Shown here piece after piece: positions 34,601 through 43,600 of a stretch of 64,000 nt of DNA. The notes below the pieces were generated by a model that was given only the letters and a program-made list of their open reading frames with translations, had not been told where the DNA came from and ran no database searches. Origin of the DNA: Liolophura sinensis (lineage: Eukaryota; Mollusca; Polyplacophora; Chitonida; Chitonidae); NCBI RefSeq assembly GCF_032854445.1, contig NC_088302.1:58198237-58262236 (forward strand). The letters run 5' to 3'. The translations under genes were made by a program, and so were the position numbers. Position 1 is the first letter of the stretch; the number at the start of each line of letters is the position of its first letter.

Positions 34601-37600
34601 GAAATGACAGAAATGGCATGGTGAAATGACTGACATGGCATGGGGAAATGACCGACATGAAATGGGAGAAATGACTGACATGACGAGAGGAAATGACTGA
34701 CACGACATGAGGAAATGACAAAAATGGCATGGTGAAATGACTGACATGGCATGGGGAAATGACCGACATGACATAGAAGAAATGACTGACATGACGAGAG
34801 GAAATGACTGACACGACATGAGGACATGACAAAAATGGCATGGTGAAATGACCGACAGGGCCTGGGGAAATCACTGACGTGACATCGGGAAATGAACAAG
34901 ATGGCAGGGGAAAATGGCTGACATGCCATGCGGATATAACTGACATGACATGGGGAATTGACCGATATTACACGGGGGAATGACCGATATGACATGAGGA
35001 AATGACCAATATGGCATAGGGAATCAGCGACATGACATTTGGAAAAGACCGACATGACATGGGGAAATGAACGAGATGATATGGGGAAGTGATCGACCCG
35101 GCATAAGGAAATGACCGATCTGAATAAGGAAATTACGGACGTGGCATCGGGAAATGAATAATACGGCAAGCGAAATCACTGACATTACGTAGGGAAATTA
35201 CCAACATGGCCAGAGGAAATCACCAACAGAACATCAGGACATGGCCGACATCACATGTGAAAATGACCGATATGACATGGGGAAATGACCGACATGACAT
35301 GGAAAAATGACTAACATAGCATCGAAAACTGATCGATATGACATCGGGAAATCACCGAAATAACATCTGGAAATGACTTACATGGCATCCGGAAATGATC
35401 GACAGGACGTGGGGAAATGACCGACAGGACGTGGGGAAATGGCTAACATGACATGGGGAAATGACCAACACGACATAAGGAAATGACGGACGTGATATCG
35501 GGAAAGGGCTGACATCACATGTGAAAATGAGCGACATGATATCGGGTGAGGGCCGAGATGACATGCGAAAATGACCGATATGGCATGGGAAAATGACTGA
35601 CATGACATGCGAAAATAACCGATATGGCATGGGAAAATGACTGACATGACATGCGAAAATAACCGATATGGCAAAGGGAGACGACAAATATGAAATGGAA
35701 ATGACCAAGATGGCATCGGGAAAGAGCAATATGTCATAGGGAATCACCGACTTGACACGGGGAAATGACTATCGGGAAATGACCAATTTGCATAGGGAAT
35801 CACCGACCTGACACGTGGAATTACATGAAGAAATAACCAATATGGCAGGGGAAATGGCTAACATAACATGGGGAAATGACCGACACGACATGGAGAAATG
35901 ACGGACGTGACATCAGGAAATGGCCGACATGACATTGGTTAATGACCGACATAACTTGGGGAAATGACTGACATGACATGGAGAAATGGCCGACATGACA
36001 TTGGTAAATTATCAAGATAACATGGAAAAACGGCTGACATCACATGGGGAAACGACTGACATGACATCGTAAAAGACCAATATGGCATTAGGAATTATCG
36101 AATTGACACGGGGAGTGACTCACATGACATGGGCAAATGACCGATATGCCGTGCCAAATATCCGATGTAAGGAAATGACCGACATGACATCAGGAAGTGA
36201 CTAATTTGACATGAGAAACGACCGATATGACATGGAAAATTACCGGCATAACATGGGGACATAGATGATGGCTGAAGTGGCTGATATGGTATGGGAAATG
36301 GTGGATATAGTAAGGAGAAATGACGGACATTGTATGGGGAAATGACCGATATGACATGGGAAAACTGACTGATGAGCCATGGGAAATCTGACCGACACGG
36401 CCTGGAGTAAATGACCGACACACCATTTAGAAATTGATAGACATGTCATGGAGAAACTGAGAGATAAGATATGGGGAAACTGGGTAACATGGCATGGGGA
36501 AATGGCCGACATGACATGGGAAAACTGACCAACATGACATGGGGAATTTGGCCGACATGACATGGGGAAAATGACCAACATGACGTGGGGAAACTGACCA
36601 ACACGACATGGGAGAACTGGCCGACATGACATCTGGAAAACTGGCCGACCTGACATGGGGAAACTGACACGAGAAAAAAAGAGTGTAATATTTGGCCCAG
36701 TATACGTTTGTTATTGGTGTTGGCCGCACAGTTAATCGCTCTATAAAGTGTGTGGTGCCCCGTAATTATCTGAGATTTTTGTTCCGCAGACGAAGTGGCC
36801 TGTGCGAAACCGGATGAGTGCCGGAAGTTCTGTGACAATCCCGCTGGATGCACAAACATAGCTTACCCGTTGTTGGTTCTTCGAATTATGCCATCAGGTG
36901 AGATACCGCCATTCATACAACATGTCTGATCAATGATCCTGTTAAAGGATAACATTTCCACAACATACAATATATCCGTTATACCGTTTATAACCAAAGA
37001 GTTTAATTCATATCCACCCACCCAAAGAAAATAAGTTTATATTGCTAAATCCACCGACGAAAATTCGTGAAATTTTTTTGAAACATCGACTTTTGGACTG
37101 ACACCCGAAACTGTTTGGAAATTTATCTGGTTCCATGATGTGAGACACATTTGTAGGACAAGTTTTAAGTTTGACATTGAAATTGATGAGTGGACTTTGT
37201 AGAGTGTGGGAGTGGCTACATGGACAAGGGAACGATTTCGCTGAGTGAGTTATCTGGAGAGTGGCGAACTACGTATGACTGAGATCACGTGCTGTTACGT
37301 GATTGTATCGTTATGACTCTTATGTTATTTTTATTGTTATTGCACTCATTACTTTGTGATATAAAGTTGTAGTGACGTTGTTTTCTTTCGCACCTGTCAT
37401 ATTTACTTGTTGTGTTATGTTGTTCTTTCAGTGTCTTTGAGAGACATGTTATTGTTTTTGTCATGTCGTAATGACACTTATATTAGTGTTCCCCGTCTGT
37501 ATTTCTCTTGTCGCGATGACACTTGTGTTATTGTTCCCGTGCTTTTTTGTCTCTTCTCGTGTTGACACTTGTGTTATTGTCCCTTGCCTGCTTTTCTCTT

Positions 37601-40600
37601 GTCTTGATGAAACTTATGTTTTTGTCGCCTGACTGTTTTCTTTTGTCGTAATGACATTTATGTTATTGTTTCTCCGCCTGTTTTTCCTTGCCGCGATGTC
37701 ACTTATGCTGTTGTTGCTTCGCCTGCTTGTATTATTGTTCTCTTGCCTGTTTCTTTTTGCCCAAAAGACACTTTAACCATAACTAGCGTTTCAGTAATGT
37801 TTTTTGTTCTTGATGCCACGTATTCTACTGTTTTCTTACCTATATTTTTGTCTTGATAAGGCATACATGTACCTTGTTTTCCTATCTTACTTTCTTGTCC
37901 AATTTATAGATATGTTGTCCCCACCTGTATTTTGTCTTGGTGACAGATATGTTTCCATCTCACCTGTATTTGTATAGTCCTGTATCTGTATTGTCTTAAT
38001 GAGACATATATTGTTCCCTATCTGTATTTTCTTTCCTTGATGACTTATGTTGTTTACCTACCTGTAATTTCTTGTCCTAGTGACAGATATGTTGTTTCCC
38101 TATCTGCATTGTCTTGACGACTTTTTCTTTTCATACGGACACATATGTTATTTTTTCTCATCTGTATTTCCTTGTCTTTGTTTCATCTATATTCTTGTTT
38201 TCTCATCCGTATATGTACTTGTCTTGATGACACTTATGTTTAAATCCCCTCAGTCTATATTTTTTCATAACTACTCTTACGTCATCTGCTTTCTCATTTG
38301 TATTTTTTTTAATAGGGAATAAGATGAAGATGTTGCAGGAAATATTTGGAAAGCGATGGGTTTTGTTTAAGTTCTAGCGAGGTCACGACATCTGTTTTAC
38401 AGTTGGTATTAGCTAGACCTTCACATTAAAGCGCTTAACTGAACTTCTCCCTTTCATACATGTAACTTGTTTTCTAGGGCTGCGAGGTGTAATGTTAGCC
38501 GCCTTATTAGCCGCCCTTATGAGCTCCCTCACATCCATATTCAACAGTGCTAGTACTATGCTTACGATGGACTTGTGGCGTAGGTTCCGACCAAAGGCTA
38601 AGGAAAGGGAGCTCATGATAGTCGGAAGATTGTGTGTCCTTGTTTTGGTGGGACTTAGTATCTTGTGGATACCCATTTTACAAGCATCTCAGGGGGGACA
38701 ACTGTGGGCGTACCTGCAAGCTATTTCCTCTTATGTGGCTCCACCCTGGACCATCGTTTTCCTTACAGCTGTGTTCTGGAAGAGGACAACAGAGGCAGTA
38801 AGTCAATATTATTTATTTATTTATTTGATAGAACTCAAGATTATGTTAGTGAAAGTACACGGTCAGTTTCTGGGCGTAGGAGATCTAATGTAAAGCCGTC
38901 ACCTCCCCATGCCGTGTTCCTGATAATACTTCAGTCGTAAACCCGCAAACTCGAAACCGAGCAAGACCTGTGTTCCTGATAACACTTCGCAATCGAGCCA
39001 GGTCATACCTCTGGTAACGCTTCTCACGTAAACTTCGACCTAGCCAGGTCGTGTTCCTGAAAAAATACTACGCAATCGAGCCAGGTCGTACTCCTGATAA
39101 CGCTTCTGACGTAAACTGCAACCAAGCCAGGCCGAGTCCCTGATAACACTTTGCAATCGAGCAAGATCCTATTCCTGATAACACTTTTCCATGCTGGCTT
39201 CCTCTCCGGTCGTACGTGGGAAGGTCTGTCAGCAACCTGCGGATGGCCGTGGGTTTCCCCCGGGCTCTGCCCGGTTTCCACCCACCATAACGCTGGCCGC
39301 CCTCGTATAAGTGAAATATTCTTGAGTACGGCGTAAAACACCAATCAAATAAATAAATAAATAACACTTCTCAATCGAGTAAGGTCGTGTTCCTGATAAC
39401 ACTTGAGACGTAAAGACGCATCCGAGCCAGATCAGTCCCTTATGACTAATGACGGTAACAGAGCCATATTGTTTTTCTGAGAACGGCACTGGCGTTTTGC
39501 CGGAAATGAGACAGGACCGTGTTTCTGCTAACGTAATATATCTAAGGGTCTTACATACATCTTAAAAAGACTGTGAATAGAGCTCTATCCCGTAAGTAAA
39601 TATGAAGGGAGTGACCAAAATCTTACATTGTCTGTCTTATATTAACTAGCCAGCATTGTACAGGATTTGAATACCGATTTATTTGTTTCGCCTAGAACAT
39701 TCCCTGTGTCTTTCGGTCATCTCTTTCTCTTTGTGTGAATCCATCCTAATTTTTTTACTTCATATTATTTCTTAGCTCCTAGGTGGTTTGTGTTGAACGT
39801 CGTTTTGGAAATTGGGACTGCGATTATTGATCCGGAACTTCCTTTATGGACGATTACTGATTTACAAATGAAGATTTAGGTCTCAGAGTTGTTCAGCGTC
39901 TTGGTCAGTGTCTTGGTCATTCTCTCTTTAGTGATATCTACAAGTTGATCCTTATACTGTTTTGTCGCCCTAGGTTTGTCATAACACCTATGCTCAACCC
40001 GTCCTTTGACTATACAGTTGAATTGGAACCCCTCAAAGACGATCAGATTGCGACAAGTTGGCGGTGACTAGATCTTATCTAAGTCAAATTGTGTACACAG
40101 CCAATTGCTCTGCCAGGGTCATTCGCAAACCTACAATCCTAGCAAAGTGAATTTATCTCTTCGTTGACAGGGTGCGTTCTGGGGTCTGATGGGTGGATTA
40201 GCTATAGGTGTAGCCCGTATGGCCATCGATTTTGCCTATCCCGCTCCACTTTGCGGTTCCGGGGATGCAGACACTCGTCCGGACATCCTCGCTAAGATAC
40301 AGTTCCTCCATTTTGCAATCATCATTTCCTTCCTGACTTTGGTTATCATCGTGGTGGTCAGCTTGCTCACAGAACCTCAGAGTCCGGAAAAGGTTAGTTT
40401 CCGAAACACATTACCTCTCTTTCGTTTGTAGGTAGTATTACTTACTGTAGGGGGGTATAAAATAAATACTGATTGTGACAGGGCTGTAATCTAATCCTGG
40501 TTTGACAGTCAGGCGTTTTGCTATTCACATGATCATAGTGCTTGCCACTAGTTTCCCCTCTAAAATACAGGATCAAGAACAGTTTAGTGTACGGAAGACA

Positions 40601-43600
40601 CATCACACTAGGCATGTATAACCGTTTCCAAAGGGGTGTATATCTTTATACATCTCACCGTTACATTTTCATCTTCTAAGAGATGAAATGCTTTAATTTT
40701 GTAAATGTCAACCAAAATACAAGCACTGGCCTATATACCTTTCCTTCTGTTCCTGCGGCAATATGTATATCTTACGTAGCTTTATGTAATGTATAAAGTT
40801 TGTTTGATATACTATTATATAACGCGCACTCATAATGCGCGCCCCGAATCCTCTGACCATGTCGTTCGTTGAGATATTTCCTCTCGCAGTCTCGCAGGAA
40901 TCGATTCACTACCGGGTGCTAAAGTCATGTTCACACGGTGGAAATAGTCGTACCCACATGCAGAACTAAAAAAAGCAAACCTATCAACTGTCAAACGATT
41001 TGACCACACAAGTTACAGTGTAAAGTGACCAGAAGCCCTTTTCTTAATGTCTTTATAACTCGGGTTATTTAAAGGAAAATCAAGCAAATGTGTACAGAAA
41101 ATATCAAACGACCACTAGACATGACATAAAGTGCTTGGACAGAAGTAGACACATCCTGTACCGGAAGCAAACTCACTTTCAGTACAAACAAGACACATCC
41201 TGTACCAGAAGCAAACTCACTGTCAGTATAAAATTCTGTGCCAGAAGAATTCGCTATCCGTACAGGAGCACACTCACTATTGGTACAGACAAAATTTGAC
41301 ATTCCCTGCACTCCCGGTACAGACAAAAACAGACACACACACTCAGTCCCGGTAGAGACAAAACTAGACACTTTATGTTTTAGATGCACACTCACTCGAA
41401 ATAGGTTTTCTGTTATTTTCTAGAAAATTCATTTAAACTCTGCTTTGGTAGATTTTGTGTGAAACGTTTTTGACTTCAGCGTCATGTTACAAACATCCCA
41501 CTTTTCTAGATACTTATTTGGCTTGTCAAGTTATTGCCCGTTATACTGTAATATTACTAAAAAGTACGTCTTCATTTAGCTAAGACGGGTGACATGGTGG
41601 ACGAGAAATGATAAAATTGACTATGAAGAAGAGTCGGATGAGAGTGAGATAGAAGAAGATGACCCAGAAGAACAGGCATCGTCAATTAAAAGTAAGTTGT
41701 ATGCTGTGACTTACAGTGCCGCATGCTCGAAGTACACAATAGGTACGCTTAATAGTTCTTAACGTATAGTCTTAATGGAAGATATGCATTGTATTTATTG
41801 ATGGTCTACTGCCTCTTTTTTGCCAGTTCTTCTTTGAACCATCGCGAAATATACGTCAGCACCTCCCTCGCAACTCTGTATACAATCTTTATCGTCTCCT
41901 TTACAGAACTAACTTTCATTGTCGTTATTTAAGAAAAATGTAAAACAATGCAAAGCTAATGCCTTAACAATCCCAGTTAATGCTCTGTGGTATTGATATT
42001 GTTATTAGTATTGTCAGTGGTGTTTCCAAGCTTCTTCTTCCCGTTTTAGTTTTTGTATATTTTTCTGTAAAGTTATTATCGTTGTCTTTTATTCCCGCTC
42101 CAAATCAATAATTATTTGTCACCACTCTGTTCTCTAATAAACAAATTAATATTATATACGGAGGGATAAAACAAGCCTCTTGTGGTCGTACTCCCGCTGT
42201 TGCGGGTAATCAAACTTATACAATTTGTACTGTGAAAGAAGAAATAAAAAAAAATAGGAGGCATATGTCTGTGCACATGTTTAGAAGGGAGGCAGCATAG
42301 CAAACTTATTGTACATTTTGTGATAAAAGTTCCAAATTTCGTTTAATAATGGACCATTCACAGATCCTTTTGTTTGCGGACTAAGCGGCAAAATGGCAGC
42401 CGCTTACCCAAAATTCCCAACTGAGAAGTTCTTCATAGGAGCAGTGGCAGAATGGGTACTAAAACTACCATGTTGACAAAGCAGGAGGGTGTTAAGTTAA
42501 ATCGAAGCATTAAAGCTGACATTCTTTTGCCACTCATAAACCTAAGTGGATTTCAACTAGATGATCACAAGACCCATTTCCAAACCAATATATGTATAAG
42601 TATGAGTATGCAATTATGTGAATAGTTAAAAAAGGCTGGTAGCGTGTAAGAGAGAAAAAGGCTCTAGTTTTTAGTGATGCATGGAACAGAGTCACTATTC
42701 CAGGCATGACATCCACTTAACATTTCAAAACCCGTGCACCGTGTTTTTGAAGTTAAAGCGAGTAAATGAGTGATCTTTACACACTTGTTGTTTAGTTAAT
42801 AACTTGTGACATTTTACGCAGCATCTAACAAATGCCACAAGACGACATATTTGCGTATGCTAGTACTTTGGTATATTCATTTCTTTATTGTTAACCCTGA
42901 ACGCCACAGGAATCGACACAGCAGAGTCAAATGTTACGTTACAGTTTTGGAAAAACGCCCCTTGTATATTCTCGAACTAAACTTTAATCGGAACCTTCCT
43001 TAGAGATTTGGAAGTATTATCGACACTCTCCCTAAGTCTACACATGCTTATTAGTACTAATGTCGTTATTTCGCTTCCGCTTTCCAAAGATTTATGCAAT
43101 ACACCATTTTGAAACTTATACATATTCGGCTTAATGCATGTTGTTAACTGAGGCTTGATCTAGGTTTGATGCTAAGCAACCTATGCCAAATTTACCTAAC
43201 TATATCTTCAGCAATGTTAGTATTGTTCAGCGTGCGACTTGTAGGATGCGTCTGAGCATGCTATCAACAAACCTATATTTTCTCAGTTCTGACTTTCAGC
43301 TTTATTGCAGTTTATTTGGTTACATATATAGATGCCATCCTGTATCCAACTAGATGTCAAACTCTGAAAGTGTCTATGCAGATGCTGATCAGAAGCTGGA
43401 AATACCCACTGGCTCGACTCTGATTGAAAAAAAAAACCCATAATACTGACCTGCAATACCGATTCTTGATTGAGTTTCACTGGGAGGGTTTATGCACTAC
43501 TTGCACAATGGCCAGATTTTTTAGAAATGCCAGGAGGAGCAAACTTCAAGGATACATGTACTTGGCAAAAAAGTGGTACTCAGCGTAAAGCTTTAGTAAG

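Noticed and set aside
34415-36859. Many - strand frames rich in His, Phe, Ser and Cys
   Set aside because: They translate the 22-bp intronic array of the transporter gene on the opposite strand.
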